A DNA stretch of 64,000 bases from Thiohalomonas denitrificans (GTDB lineage: Bacteria > Pseudomonadota > Gammaproteobacteria > Thiohalomonadales > Thiohalomonadaceae), in NCBI RefSeq assembly GCF_900102855.1, contig NZ_FMWD01000009.1:1-64000 (forward strand), given 5' to 3'. Under the pieces are notes generated by a model. The model saw nothing but the letters and a program-made list of their open reading frames with translations, made no database searches and was not told the origin of the DNA. A program made the translations under genes and the position numbers. Shown in pieces: positions 7,966 through 17,177 of the stretch. Position 1 is the stretch's first letter. The number at the start of each line of letters is the position of its first letter.

Positions 7966-8757
7966 ATGCCCAACATGCAGAACGATCCGCTGGTGATCGC
8001 CGGCACCGAATACCAGTCCCGCTTGCTGACGGGTACCGGCAAATACAAGGATCTGGAAGAGACCCGAGCGGCCACCGAGGCGGCCGGTGCGGAGATCGTC
8101 ACCATCGCGATTCGCCGCAGCAACATCGGCCAGAATCCGAACGAGCCCAATCTTCTCGAGGTGCTGCCGCCCGACCGGTACACCATCCTCCCCAATACCG
8201 CCGGCTGTTACACCGCGGAAGATGCGGTACGCACCTGCAAACTGGCGCGGGAGCTGCTGGACGGGCACAACCTGGTCAAGCTGGAAGTGCTGGGGGATGA
8301 AAAGACCCTCTATCCCGACGTGACCGCCACGCTCGAGGCAGCCGAAACCCTGATCAAGGACGGCTTCCAGGTGATGGTCTACACCTCCGATGACCCGATC
8401 ATCGCCAAACGTCTGGAAGAGATGGGCTGCGTAGCGGTCATGCCGCTGGCGGCCCCCATCGGCTCCGGACTGGGCATCCAGAACCGCTACAACATCATCG
8501 AGATCGTCGAAAACGCCAATGTTCCCATCCTGGTGGATGCCGGTGTGGGCACCGCCTCCGATGCCGCCATCGCGATGGAGATGGGTTGTGACGGCGTACT
8601 GATGAACACCGCCATCGCGGCAGCGAAAGATCCGGTGCTGATGGCTTCGGCCATGAAAAAGGCGATCGAGGCCGGACGCGAGGCCTACCGGGCCGGGCGC
8701 GTGCCGCGCAAGCGCTACGCCAGCGCCTCCAGTCCGCTGGAAGGCACCTTTTTCTAA
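7966..8757 (+). CDS. thiG: Thiazole synthase ThiG
   Basis: This 263-aa TIM-barrel enzyme condenses 1-deoxy-D-xylulose 5-phosphate, dehydroglycine and ThiS-thiocarboxylate to the thiamin thiazole phosphate. The Schiff-base lysine is in [10 protein letters not shown] (Lys105). Also present are the phosphate-binding [15 protein letters not shown] region and the C-terminal [16 protein letters not shown] perfect TATAAT lies in the thiS-thiG gap at about 7915-7920, but with only a poor -35 match, so an internal promoter is possible rather than shown. Confidence 0.97.
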   Translation: MPNMQNDPLVIAGTEYQSRLLTGTGKYKDLEETRAATEAAGAEIVTIAIRRSNIGQNPNEPNLLEVLPPDRYTILPNTAGCYTAEDAVRTCKLARELLDGHNLVKLEVLGDEKTLYPDVTATLEAAETLIKDGFQVMVYTSDDPIIAKRLEEMGCVAVMPLAAPIGSGLGIQNRYNIIEIVENANVPILVDAGVGTASDAAIAMEMGCDGVLMNTAIAAAKDPVLMASAMKKAIEAGREAYRAGRVPRKRYASASSPLEGTFF

Positions 8758-8771
8758 GGGCTAAAAGCTTA

Positions 8772-8850
8772 GCCACCGAGCACACCGAGAACACAGAGGA
8801 TTAAAAAACGTCTCTGTGACCTCCGTGTGCTCGGTGTGCTCTGTGGTTAA
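8772..8850. repeat. 'CCACCGAGCACACCGAGAAC' inverted repeat
   Basis: Two arms, one with CACCGAGCACACCGAG and ACACAGAG and the other with CTCTGTG and CTCGGTGTGCTCTGTGG, form a long imperfect hairpin filling the thiG-trmB gap. It belongs with the 'ACCACAGAGGACACAGAG' family seen also near 23563, 24374, 49330 and 59899. It could act as a transcription terminator for thiSG. Confidence 0.6.
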
Positions 8851-8861
8851 AAGATCCCGCC

Positions 8862-9554
8862 GTGACCGAAAAAGAACCACACCACCGCCGTATCCGTTCG
8901 TTCGTGCGCCGCGAGGGACGTTTCACGCCCGGGCAGCAGCGTGCCTTCGACACGCTCTGGCCGCAGTACGGCATCGAAGCCGACGGGTCACCGATTGATT
9001 TCGACGCCGTATTCGGGCACCGCGCGCCGCGCATCGTCGAGATTGGTTTCGGTAACGGCGAAAGTCTGGCGGCCATGGCCGCCTCCCATCCCGAAAACGA
9101 TTATCTGGGCATCGAGGTCCACCGGCCGGGGGTCGGACGGCTGCTGCAGCAGCTGGAGACGGAGCACATCGCAAACGTGCGGGTGATGAGCGAGGATGCC
9201 GTGGAGATCCTGGAGCGGCAGATCCCGGACACTTCGCTGCACGGCCTGCTGCTGTTCTTTCCGGATCCCTGGCACAAAAAACGCCACCACAAACGCCGCA
9301 TCCTCCAGCCGGCCTTCGTCCAGCTGGTCCGACGCAAACTGGAGCCGGGCGGCTTCTTCCATATGGCCACCGATTGGGAGAACTACGCCGAGCAGATGCT
9401 GGAGGTGATGAGTGCCGCCGAGGGCTTCACCAACACCTCCCCCAGCAGTGATTTCGTTCCCTGCCCCGACTATCGACCGAAGACCAAATTCGAGCGCCGC
9501 GGCGAGCGGCTCGGCCACGGGGTCTGGGACCTGGTCTTCGAAAAGATCGACTAG
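8862..9554 (+). CDS. trmB: tRNA (guanine-N7-)-methyltransferase TrmB
   Basis: TrmB is a 230-aa SAM-dependent enzyme that methylates G46 in the tRNA variable loop. The SAM site [16 protein letters not shown] is at ~60-75, followed by [12 protein letters not shown] and the diagnostic [18 protein letters not shown] with catalytic Asp. The C-terminal [15 protein letters not shown] is also family-typical. The start is GTG at 8862. The TAG stop (9552-9554) is the first three bases of the inverted-repeat element that follows. Confidence 0.96.
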   Translation: MTEKEPHHRRIRSFVRREGRFTPGQQRAFDTLWPQYGIEADGSPIDFDAVFGHRAPRIVEIGFGNGESLAAMAASHPENDYLGIEVHRPGVGRLLQQLETEHIANVRVMSEDAVEILERQIPDTSLHGLLLFFPDPWHKKRHHKRRILQPAFVQLVRRKLEPGGFFHMATDWENYAEQMLEVMSAAEGFTNTSPSSDFVPCPDYRPKTKFERRGERLGHGVWDLVFEKID

Positions 9555-9763
9555 GAGCCTGTCCGAGAATAGCGACCGTCACGAGGGCAAGACTGATTGA
9601 GTCAAATTTTTCGGTCATTTGAGGCGAATACGACTGCATGGACGCAGTCGTTAGAGCGACGCAGGAGCCAAAGCCAAGTGGTTCTATTTAACGAGAATGA
9701 GCGGGAAATCTGGCCAATCAGGCTTGGCCGCAGCAGGTCAGTCTATTCTCGGACAGGCTCCTA
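9552..9763. mobile_element. Non-coding inverted-repeat element 2 (MITE-like)
   Basis: The ends are perfect 21-bp inverted repeats (9552-9572 and 9743-9763, core GGAGCCTGTCCGAGAATAG) flanked by TA on both sides. The 212-bp interior has no gene. Its core, 9621-9675, contains the hairpin CGACTGC-ATGGAC-GCAGTCG and matches 52 of 55 positions of 12723-12777 in element 3. Being at the 3' end of trmB and a long hairpin, it could also terminate transcription. Confidence 0.75.
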
Positions 9764-9840
9764 ATCCCTCTTCCATCCGGAGCATTCCGCATCGAAACAG
9801 AGGCGGGAGCAGGCTCCCGCCTCCAAAGCGTCGGCGCGAT

Positions 9841-11892
9841 TTACCTCCGCCGCAGACGAGCGGCAAGCAGGACCGGAGTCAACAGCAACATCCATAGGTC
9901 GAATGAACCACCGCCACCACCGAGACCAGGCCGGCTGCCGCTGAACATCGGCTGCTCCTGATCGACACGGCGGGAAGGCACTGGTGCCTGCCCGCGCTGC
10001 TCTGCCGCCGCACGTTCCAGATGGCGTCGATCACGATTTTTGTGCTCAATACCTCGCTGCTCGAACTGCTCATTGCGCATCACCACCATGGATGTGTAAT
10101 CGGTCACCAGCCCGAACTCGATACCCAGGTCGACGATCGCCTGTTCGAGGTCCGCCTGTGCACCGAAGTCCGCCATACGCTGCTGCATCTCGTCGATTGC
10201 GGCGTAGGCCCACAGCCGCTCGATCTCGGGATTGGCCCTGGCAACCGCGGGAAAGTCGAAACGGGTCGAATAAACCGTCTCCCGGCCCGAGATGCGACCC
10301 TTGAGCGTCACCTCGGCTTCACCATCGCCGAAGTAGTGGCCGAACAGCACCAGCTGCTGGCCCCGATAGAGGCTGCCGATCTCCGTGGGAGCGAGGTCCG
10401 CCGTCTTTACGCCCTTGATACTCACCTCCACCCCGTGCAGGGCCTTGTGCGTCACCTTTGAAACAGCGTTGAGCACGTGACCGACAATGTCGTCCGAATT
10501 GGAGACATTGATGGCGAATCCTCCGGAGTGTTTGGTAAGGGCCTCCAACAGCGGACGGTTGGCGCTGTTGCCCATGATGAAGGTGAACAGCCGGACGTCC
10601 TTTTTGGTGAGCAAATCGATAAAGTCACGCTGGGCGGTATGTCCCACATTGGCGACCCCGTCGGTCACCAGGACTATGGCGTGGGTTCGGTCGGCATCCA
10701 TGTCGGCCAGCGCCTCGGCGATACCGGCGTAGAGATTGGTACCGCTGCCGGGCTGCACCTTGTCCATTTCGTCGACCCAGAGTCTCACCGCTTCGGGAGT
10801 CGCGTTGACGAACCCCGGCGTCAGCTCTCGGGCGCGGTCATTGAAAAGGATGAGGCGGAAGCGATCCGTCGGGCGCATTTTGCCGATGGCCTGGCTGACC
10901 CCGTCCGCCAGGGTGGCGAATTTCCCCTGCATCGAGCCGGAGACGTCGAGTACGAAGGTCCAGTCGGTGCCTTGGCTGATCGGACCCAGATCACCCCCCG
11001 GAGTAACGGTGAGCATGAAGGTTCCGCGTTTGTCTGCCTCCGGCTTGAACGCCACCAGATCAACGGAACCGGGCAGTCCGGGCTGATGTCGCCAGTAGAC
11101 CACCAGATCCTGGTCCAGGGAAAAGACCGCACCGTTCCCTGTGTCGGGATCAAAGGCCTTGGCGTTTCCTTCCTTCTCTGCGGCGATCTGTCCCGCGCCC
11201 CTTTCCAGATGCACTGTCCATTCACCGGAACCGTTACGGGTGACCTGTGCCCCCGGATGGTTGGGCAAGCGAACGGCATCGACCGGATAGCCGGAGCGCA
11301 GCTTCAGATCGAAGCTGAAGTGATGACTCACATTACTGTTAGCGGTCCAGAAGGCCAGCTTCTCTTCATCGACGCCGCCCTCTTCCAGCGGGTAGACATA
11401 GCGCCCGACGCCGGTGTCGACCATGGCGGGCTGAAAGTAGACCAGACGGATGCGCGTCTGCTGTTTCGCCCGCACCGGCGAGACGCTCACCTCGAAGGTC
11501 CTGTAGGCGTCTTTCTCGGTCAGACCCGCCTCGCGTCCTGCCGCCTTTTCCTCCTCGTAGGCGCGGCGCGCTTGCTCCTTTTCCAGGACTTCTCCCACCA
11601 CGGGCTGGCCATCAATCCACATCGTAAACTCTGCCACAGAGGCGCGGTCGGGAACGGGAAAGGAGTAGATCGCCTCCAGATCCCGATCGTGAGGATTTGC
11701 AAAGATCTGCTCCACCTCGGTGATGGCGTAACCCTCCTCGATGGTGACCGTCACCCGATGGTCGCGAACCTCCAGAGACGGTAGCGAACCATCGACGGCA
11801 GTGAGAAGACCAGCGGCCTGGGCCAGTCCGGCGGCCAGCATCATCAGGAGGGCAAATAGCCCCTGGGCCAATATCGAATTTCCGGTTTTCAT
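9841..11892 (-). CDS. Secreted VIT/VWA domain protein with GlyGly-CTERM sorting tail
   Basis: I chose the ATG at 11892 because it is preceded by TAGGAGCGATAGG and starts a clear signal peptide (MKTGNSILAQ..., cleavage after AQA). The 683-aa protein has a VIT domain (~25-165: FANPHDRDLEAIYSFPVP, KEQARRAYEEEK) and a VWA domain (~312-480). The VWA domain has a complete MIDAS: DVSGS at 316-320, PGSGTNLYAG and LVTDGV. The extreme C-terminus GGGGGSFDLWMLLL, a hydrophobic helix and ARLRRR is a GlyGly-CTERM signal, cleaved by rhombosortase in type II secretion cargo. A rhombosortase gene lies 4.5 kb away. The protein is therefore expected on the cell surface, where VWA domains mediate metal-dependent adhesion. 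Upstream palindromes tie its expression to the divergent TetR regulator. Confidence 0.88.
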   Translation of the reverse strand: MKTGNSILAQGLFALLMMLAAGLAQAAGLLTAVDGSLPSLEVRDHRVTVTIEEGYAITEVEQIFANPHDRDLEAIYSFPVPDRASVAEFTMWIDGQPVVGEVLEKEQARRAYEEEKAAGREAGLTEKDAYRTFEVSVSPVRAKQQTRIRLVYFQPAMVDTGVGRYVYPLEEGGVDEEKLAFWTANSNVSHHFSFDLKLRSGYPVDAVRLPNHPGAQVTRNGSGEWTVHLERGAGQIAAEKEGNAKAFDPDTGNGAVFSLDQDLVVYWRHQPGLPGSVDLVAFKPEADKRGTFMLTVTPGGDLGPISQGTDWTFVLDVSGSMQGKFATLADGVSQAIGKMRPTDRFRLILFNDRARELTPGFVNATPEAVRLWVDEMDKVQPGSGTNLYAGIAEALADMDADRTHAIVLVTDGVANVGHTAQRDFIDLLTKKDVRLFTFIMGNSANRPLLEALTKHSGGFAINVSNSDDIVGHVLNAVSKVTHKALHGVEVSIKGVKTADLAPTEIGSLYRGQQLVLFGHYFGDGEAEVTLKGRISGRETVYSTRFDFPAVARANPEIERLWAYAAIDEMQQRMADFGAQADLEQAIVDLGIEFGLVTDYTSMVVMRNEQFEQRGIEHKNRDRRHLERAAAEQRGQAPVPSRRVDQEQPMFSGSRPGLGGGGGSFDLWMLLLTPVLLAARLRRR

Positions 11893-11906
11893 CCTATCGC
11901 TCCTAT

Positions 11907-11923
11907 ATTGAACAATGTTCAAT
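11907..11923. promoter_or_regulatory. Palindromic operator 1 (TetR-type)
   Basis: ATTGAACA-A-TGTTCAAT is a perfect palindrome with 8-bp arms, immediately upstream of the VIT/VWA gene's ribosome-binding site. The same core recurs at 11977-11991 and, degenerately, near 12013-12026. The arrangement between divergent genes, one of which encodes a TetR protein, is classic for autoregulation. Confidence 0.65.
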
Positions 11924-11976
11924 TTCAGGTTGAGAAAAGGGGACAAGGCCCCCGGAACACTGCATCCAAAAAGTTC

Positions 11977-11991
11977 TTGAACAGTGTTCAA
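11977..11991. promoter_or_regulatory. Palindromic operator 2 (TetR-type)
   Basis: TTGAACA-G-TGTTCAA shares the TTGAACA/TGTTCAA arms of operator 1 and lies 55 bp upstream of the tetR start. A weaker third site, with the half ACGTTCAAT, lies about 20 bp before the tetR ATG. Confidence 0.65.
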
Positions 11992-12046
11992 TTTCTTTGT
12001 AGCATGAAACTATACAACGTTCAATAACTAACTGCCGAGGAACGAA

Positions 12047-12655
12047 ATGGCACGACGCAGCGACCACAGCCGGGAAGAGATCCGTGAAATGACGCTCAAT
12101 GCAGCCGAGGAGCTGGTGTCCAAACAGGGATTGACGGGCCTCTCGGCACGCAAGATCGCCACGGCAATCGGCTATACACCCGGCACCCTCTATCTGGTGT
12201 TCAAGAACCTCGATGAACTGATACTGCACCTTAACGCGAGAATCCTGGACCACCTCTACGCCTATCTGGAGGCCCGGCAGTCCGAACAGGGAACGCCGCG
12301 CGAACGACTGGTCACCCTGGCACACGCTTACATCGATTTTGCCACCGCCAACACCCCGCTCTGGAATGTCCTTTTTGAAGACGTCGTGGCGGATGCCGAT
12401 CAACTACCGGCCTGGTATACCGACCGCCTCACACGTGTTTTCGGCCTGGTCGAACGTGCCTTGTCGCCACTCGCCGACCACCACAACGAAACGACCATCC
12501 GCCAGGCTGCCCGCGTTTTGTGGGCGTCGGTACACGGCATCTGCATTCTGAAAATCCGCCAGCGGCTGGATCTCGCCGGCGGCCAGAGTGTCGAGGAGAT
12601 GGCGGAAATGCTGCTTGACAATTTCCTCGCCGGTTTCAGCGCGCGGAAAAGCTAG
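12047..12655 (+). CDS. TetR/AcrR family transcriptional regulator
   Basis: The 202-aa protein has the N-terminal TetR HTH (residues ~10-58, ending LSARKIATAIGYTPGTLYLVFKNLDEL) and a C-terminal ligand/dimer domain of the WHG type (VLWASVHGICIL near 160-172). It is divergent from the VIT/VWA gene, with at least two perfect palindromes between the ATGs, so it probably represses both. The next downstream plus-strand genes, aas and lplT, may also belong to its regulon but are separated by a repeat element. Its TAG stop is formed by the first bases of that element. The ligand is unknown. Confidence 0.93.
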   Translation: MARRSDHSREEIREMTLNAAEELVSKQGLTGLSARKIATAIGYTPGTLYLVFKNLDELILHLNARILDHLYAYLEARQSEQGTPRERLVTLAHAYIDFATANTPLWNVLFEDVVADADQLPAWYTDRLTRVFGLVERALSPLADHHNETTIRQAARVLWASVHGICILKIRQRLDLAGGQSVEEMAEMLLDNFLAGFSARKS

Positions 12656-12912
12656 CAGCCTGTCGGACTTAGGTGCCCGTAGCGAGCAAGGTGGGAGAGT
12701 GAGACCAAATTTTCACGATTTCGAGGCGCATACGACTACATGGACGCAGTCGTTAGTGCGACGCAGGAGCCAAAGCCGAGTTGCTCTACGCAACGAGAAA
12801 TCGGGGAAATTTGGGCCGCTCTCCCACCGGCGCATGCCTACAGGGATGTAGGCATTAGACAACGCAGGAGCATGTTGTCGAGTAGGAGCATCCTAAGTCC
12901 GACAGGCTGCTA
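12653..12912. mobile_element. Non-coding inverted-repeat element 3 (MITE-like)
   Basis: The ends are perfect 21-bp inverted repeats (12653-12673 and 12892-12912, TAGCAGCCTGTCGGACTTAG...). They resemble but are not identical to those of elements 1 and 2. The interior carries two copies of a 'hairpin + TTAG + ACGCAGGAGC' module, at 12723-12777 and about 12833-12890; the first matches element 2 almost exactly. No gene is present. As with element 2, the leading TAG serves as the stop codon of the preceding gene. Confidence 0.72.
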
Positions 12913-12983
12913 GACCATCGAGACGAAGAGAAAAGATCGGCAGGTGAACGCCTGGCGGCCGGAAATACTGAAGGAGAACAGAT

Positions 12984-15173
12984 ATGGAATGGTTCAAGAA
13001 ACTGTTGCGAGTTGTCCTCACCACCCTTTACAAAGTGGAGGTCCGTGGCCTGGAGAACCTGGAGCGGGCCGGTCCACGGGCCCTGATCATCGCCAATCAC
13101 ACCTCGTTCCTGGATGCGGTGTTATTGACCGCATTCCTGCCGGGTGAGCTCACCTTTGGGGTGAACACGCATATCGCCAACAACCGCTGGTTCAAGCCCT
13201 TTTTTGCCCTGACCCGCATTTTCCCGATGGACCCGACCAATCCACTCTCGGTGAAATCACTGGTGCGCTATCTCAAAGGCGACCGGCGTGCCGTCATCTT
13301 CCCCGAGGGGCGCATCACCGTGACCGGCTCGCTCATGAAGGTCTACACCGGCCCCGGCATGGTGGCCGACAGGGCGGATGCCCCGGTTGTTCCGGTGCGC
13401 ATCGAAGGCGCGCAGTTCACGCCGTTTTCACGCCTCAAGGGGCGTGTGCGGCTGCGCTGGTTCCCGAAGGTGACCCTCACGATTCTCGAACCTCGCCGTA
13501 TCGATCCACCCCAAACGGTACGCGGACGCGATCGCCGCAAGGCTGCCGGGAAGGCTCTGTCCGACATCATGACCGAGATGGTTTTTGCGACTTCGGACCA
13601 CGACCGTACCCTGTTTCAGTCACTGCTGGATGCCCGCCGTGTCCACGGTGGTCGCCACCACATCGTGGAAGACATCCAGCGCCGGCCGCTCAGCTACCAC
13701 CGCCTGATTGCCGGCGCCCTGACTCTCGGCCGACGCCTGAAAGCCGATAGCGAGCCCGGCGAACACATAGGCCTGCTGCTGCCGAGCAGCAACACCACCG
13801 TGGTCACGTTCATGGGACTTCAGGCTTACGGCCGCGTTCCTGCCATGCTCAACTACACCGCAGGTGCCAAGGGAATGATCGCGGCCTGCGAGACTGCCCG
13901 TATACGTACCGTGGTGACCTCGCGGCGCTTTATCGAAGCGGCCCGGCTCGGCGAAGTCGCAGCCATGCTGGGTGAGCATGCACAGATCGTCTATCTGGAA
14001 GATTTTGCCGCGCAAATCTCTGCCTTTGAGAAGCTGTCCGGATGGGTCGGGGCCTTCTTTGCCGACGTGCTTCACCGGCGGCATACTTCACGGGATCCGA
14101 ACGCCCCCGCCGTAATCCTCTTCACCTCCGGTTCCGAGGGGACACCCAAGGGCGTTGTCCTCTCCCACGCCAATCTGCTCGCCAACCGTGACCAGTTGGC
14201 CGCTCGAGTGGACTTCAGCGCCCAGGACATCATCCTCAACGCCCTGCCGCTGTTCCACTCCTTCGGGCTGACCGCAGGCACGCTGTTGCCACTGTTTTCA
14301 GGAATGAAGATCTTCTTCTATCCATCGCCGCTGCACTACCGAATCGTTCCGGAGATCGCCTACGACGTGAATGCCACGGTGATGTTCGGTACCAATACCT
14401 TCCTGGCCGGCTATGCGCGCTTTGCTCACCCCTACGACTTCTATTCCGTGCGCTATGTCTTCGCAGGCGCCGAGAAACTGGCCAAGGAGACGCGGCGGGT
14501 CTGGTCGGAAAAATTTGGCGTACGCATCTTCGAGGGTTACGGCGCCACCGAGACCAGCCCGGTACTGGCGGCCAACACCCCCATGGAGAACCGCCCCGGG
14601 AGCGTCGGTCGTTTCCTACCCGGCGTCGACTACCGACTGGAACCGGTACCCGGAGTCGAAGAGGGCGGGCGACTGTATGTCGCCGGGCCAAACATCATGC
14701 TGGGTTACCTGCTCCACGAAGCTCCCGGAAAGCTGGTGCCCCCCGCCGGGGCGGTTGGTGCGGGCTGGTACGACACCGGCGACATCGTCAGCATCGATGA
14801 GGAAGGATTCGTCACCATCCTTGGACGCGCCAAACGTTTTGCCAAGGTGGGCGGTGAAATGGTTTCGCTTACGGCCACCGAGGAGATGGTCGCTACGGTC
14901 TGGCCCGATGCAGCGCACGCAGTGGTCGCCCTGCCTGATCCACTGAAAGGTGAACAGCTGGTGCTGCTCACGGAACACCCGGAAGCGGAACGCGCTCCGT
15001 TGCAGCGCCACGCCAGGTCCCAGGGCATCGCCGAAATCACGGTGCCGAAAAAGGTGCTGCCGATAAAGCACCTTCCGCTGCTGGGTACCGGCAAACTGGA
15101 CTATCCGGCCATCAAGGCCGCGGCCGAAGCCGCCCTGGCCGAGAGCCCCGCCACGGTGGAGGTTTTGTCATGA
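12984..15173 (+). CDS. aas: Bifunctional acyltransferase / acyl-ACP synthetase Aas
   Basis: This 729-aa inner-membrane enzyme re-acylates lysophospholipids (2-acyl-GPE) using fatty acids activated on ACP. The N-terminal PlsC-type domain has the H-x4-D motif NHTSFLD (His39, Asp44) and FPEGRITVTG near residue 110. The C-terminal AMP-ligase domain has the P-loop FTSGSEGTPKGVV near 379, GYGATETSPV and YDTGDIV. Length fits the E. coli enzyme (719 aa). The ATG is preceded by AAGGAG. It overlaps lplT by ATGA, the transporter that supplies its substrate. Confidence 0.95.
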   Translation: MEWFKKLLRVVLTTLYKVEVRGLENLERAGPRALIIANHTSFLDAVLLTAFLPGELTFGVNTHIANNRWFKPFFALTRIFPMDPTNPLSVKSLVRYLKGDRRAVIFPEGRITVTGSLMKVYTGPGMVADRADAPVVPVRIEGAQFTPFSRLKGRVRLRWFPKVTLTILEPRRIDPPQTVRGRDRRKAAGKALSDIMTEMVFATSDHDRTLFQSLLDARRVHGGRHHIVEDIQRRPLSYHRLIAGALTLGRRLKADSEPGEHIGLLLPSSNTTVVTFMGLQAYGRVPAMLNYTAGAKGMIAACETARIRTVVTSRRFIEAARLGEVAAMLGEHAQIVYLEDFAAQISAFEKLSGWVGAFFADVLHRRHTSRDPNAPAVILFTSGSEGTPKGVVLSHANLLANRDQLAARVDFSAQDIILNALPLFHSFGLTAGTLLPLFSGMKIFFYPSPLHYRIVPEIAYDVNATVMFGTNTFLAGYARFAHPYDFYSVRYVFAGAEKLAKETRRVWSEKFGVRIFEGYGATETSPVLAANTPMENRPGSVGRFLPGVDYRLEPVPGVEEGGRLYVAGPNIMLGYLLHEAPGKLVPPAGAVGAGWYDTGDIVSIDEEGFVTILGRAKRFAKVGGEMVSLTATEEMVATVWPDAAHAVVALPDPLKGEQLVLLTEHPEAERAPLQRHARSQGIAEITVPKKVLPIKHLPLLGTGKLDYPAIKAAAEAALAESPATVEVLS

Positions 15174-16375
15174 CCCGCGCCGTTTTTTCACTGCTCATCG
15201 CGCAGTTCCTGACCGCATTCGCCGATAACGCGATTCTCTTCATTGCAATCGCCACGGTGATTCAGGCCGCGGAGGTGGGCGAGTGGTACAAACCCGCACT
15301 GCAAGCCTCATTCCTGGTCGCCTTCGTACTGCTCGCCCCCTGGGTGGGGCGCCTGGCGGACAAGCGGCCAAAGGCTGAGGTGCTGATGGTGGGTAACGTG
15401 CTGAAGGCGATCGGCGCTCTGATGATGCTGGCCGGCATCGAACCACTGCTCAGCTATGCCGTGGTCGGTATCGGGGCAGCTATCTATAGCCCCGGCAAAT
15501 ACGGCATCCTCCCCGAACTGGTCCATCACGACCATCTGGTCAAGGCAAACGGGTGGGTCGAAGGCTCGACCATTGTCGCGATTATCCTTGGCGCCGTGAT
15601 CGGAGGGCACCTCGCGGACATCAGCATCCCGGCGGCCCTTGGGATGGTGACCTGCTGCTATATCGCCTCACTGATAGCCACCCGCTTTATTCCGCGCATT
15701 GCCCCACACCGGGAGGTCACCGGTTCGGCCGTAGCCCACTTCGGCCGCACCCTGCGTCAGTTCATGCACGGTAGCCGCGCCCGATTCGCAATGCTGGGCG
15801 CTTCGGTTTTTTGGGGCGCCTCGGTGGTGCTACGGGTAATGCTCACGGTTTGGGCCCCGGCGGTTCTTATGATGACGGCCACCGGCGACATCGCCAACCT
15901 GGCGGTCTACATCGCCCTGGGTATCGCCGCAGGCTCACTGCTGGCCCACAAGTTGATTCCCCTGGATTTTGTTCGCCGCGCCCGCTTCGCAGGCTATCTG
16001 ATGGGTGCCGGCGCAATGGCACTGGCGGTGACATCAGACCCGATGCTGGCCAAGGCGGCCCTGGTCTTCTGCGGCGTCATGGGCGGTATCTTCGTGGTGC
16101 CAGTCAACGCCGCGCTACAGGAGATCGGCCACCACACCGTGGGTGCCGGCGGTGCCGTGGCAATCCAGAACTTTTTCGAGAATCTGGCAATGCTGGTGGC
16201 GACGGCCGTTTACACCGGTCTGCTCATCTTCGACTTGGACCCCGTGATCATGATGGCCGGGCTCGGTGCCCTGATAATGATCGCCACCCTGGCCATCTCG
16301 GTCAGGCTGCCAAGCGATCCCGAACCACGGCCCGTGTCGGCAATTGAAGAGCCGTTGGCACAAAAAACGGAGTAG
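15170..16375 (+). CDS. lplT: Lysophospholipid transporter LplT
   Basis: LplT is a 401-aa major-facilitator protein with about 12 membrane helices that flips lysophospholipids across the inner membrane for repair by Aas. Visible family features are FLTAFADNAILFIAI at the start, LVAFVLLAPWVGRLADKRPKAEVL (loop 2-3), YSPGKYGILPEL, and VHHDHLVKANGWVEGSTI. Its start overlaps the aas stop, giving a two-gene phospholipid-recycling operon (in E. coli the order is lplT-aas). Confidence 0.95.
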   Translation: MTRAVFSLLIAQFLTAFADNAILFIAIATVIQAAEVGEWYKPALQASFLVAFVLLAPWVGRLADKRPKAEVLMVGNVLKAIGALMMLAGIEPLLSYAVVGIGAAIYSPGKYGILPELVHHDHLVKANGWVEGSTIVAIILGAVIGGHLADISIPAALGMVTCCYIASLIATRFIPRIAPHREVTGSAVAHFGRTLRQFMHGSRARFAMLGASVFWGASVVLRVMLTVWAPAVLMMTATGDIANLAVYIALGIAAGSLLAHKLIPLDFVRRARFAGYLMGAGAMALAVTSDPMLAKAALVFCGVMGGIFVVPVNAALQEIGHHTVGAGGAVAIQNFFENLAMLVATAVYTGLLIFDLDPVIMMAGLGALIMIATLAISVRLPSDPEPRPVSAIEEPLAQKTE

Positions 16376-16417
16376 TTGGTGTGGGATTGTTCAGCATTCC
16401 CGGTGTCTTGCAGTGAT

Positions 16418-16999
16418 TCATGTAGCTCGCCGGTGCATGAAAGGCACAGGCAGGAGTCCGGCCAGGGCTCCATAGAAGTGTGCATCCACGACCACGGCGG
16501 CCCCGATCAACTGGGCAGTGAGGGCGTCGGCGCCTCCGAACCACTGCTCCCAGAGCACCTTGGCCGCCAACAGCAGCAGCACAAAGCCGGCCAGTCCGTC
16601 GTGATCCTCAATCAGCGCCATAGCGGCGCCAAACACAAACAGCCCGTGCAGAACCCCGGAAAAGCCGCCATACCAGGCCAGGTCCGGACTGAGCCAAAGC
16701 AGGGCCAATCCGGTGGCGAAAGAGCACCACAGCAGGGCCGTGAACCAGATTGCGGGCCGCCACCAGGGTTCGAAGAGACGCCAGGCGATCACCACTCCCA
16801 CACTGTTCAACAGCAGGTGTGGCCAACCCAAATGGGCGAAATGGGCACTCAGCAGCCGCCACCACTCGCCTTCCAGTACTGCTTCGCGCCGGTAAAGCCA
16901 GAGATCACTGCCGGTCAGTTGCGGAAGCAGAAAGAGCAGCAGCGGTACGGCGGGCAGCAGCCAGCCGAACCACCCCGGTTTGTGTGAGGTCAAGGGCAT
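16418..16999 (-). CDS. rrtA: Rhombosortase (rhomboid-family intramembrane protease)
   Basis: The 193-aa protein has about six membrane helices and the short rhombosortase form of the rhomboid fold. Features are GEWWRLLSAHFAHLGWPHLLLN (residues 44-65), the catalytic serine in YGGFSGVLHG (Ser114), and the catalytic histidine in DAHFYGALAG (His174). Rhombosortases cut the GlyGly-CTERM tail of type II secretion substrates so they can be fixed on the surface. The nearest target is the VIT/VWA protein at 9841-11892, and gspIJKLMN starts divergently 180 bp away. The gene is convergent with lplT. Confidence 0.88.
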   Translation of the reverse strand: MPLTSHKPGWFGWLLPAVPLLLFLLPQLTGSDLWLYRREAVLEGEWWRLLSAHFAHLGWPHLLLNSVGVVIAWRLFEPWWRPAIWFTALLWCSFATGLALLWLSPDLAWYGGFSGVLHGLFVFGAAMALIEDHDGLAGFVLLLLAAKVLWEQWFGGADALTAQLIGAAVVVDAHFYGALAGLLPVPFMHRRAT

Positions 17000-17177
17000 T
17001 TCCGTTATTATGGCCCGAACTTGCTCCCGAAATCAGGAACCCGCATGCTTCCCCCTCCTGCATGCGATTGGTAACCGGCGTCACACTGTTGCACTTTGGT
17101 CGTGAACTTATGAAACATTCGGGGCAAAAAACCATCCAATCGCCGGGACGGCAATAGGGATGCACCTCTTAGCTTCA

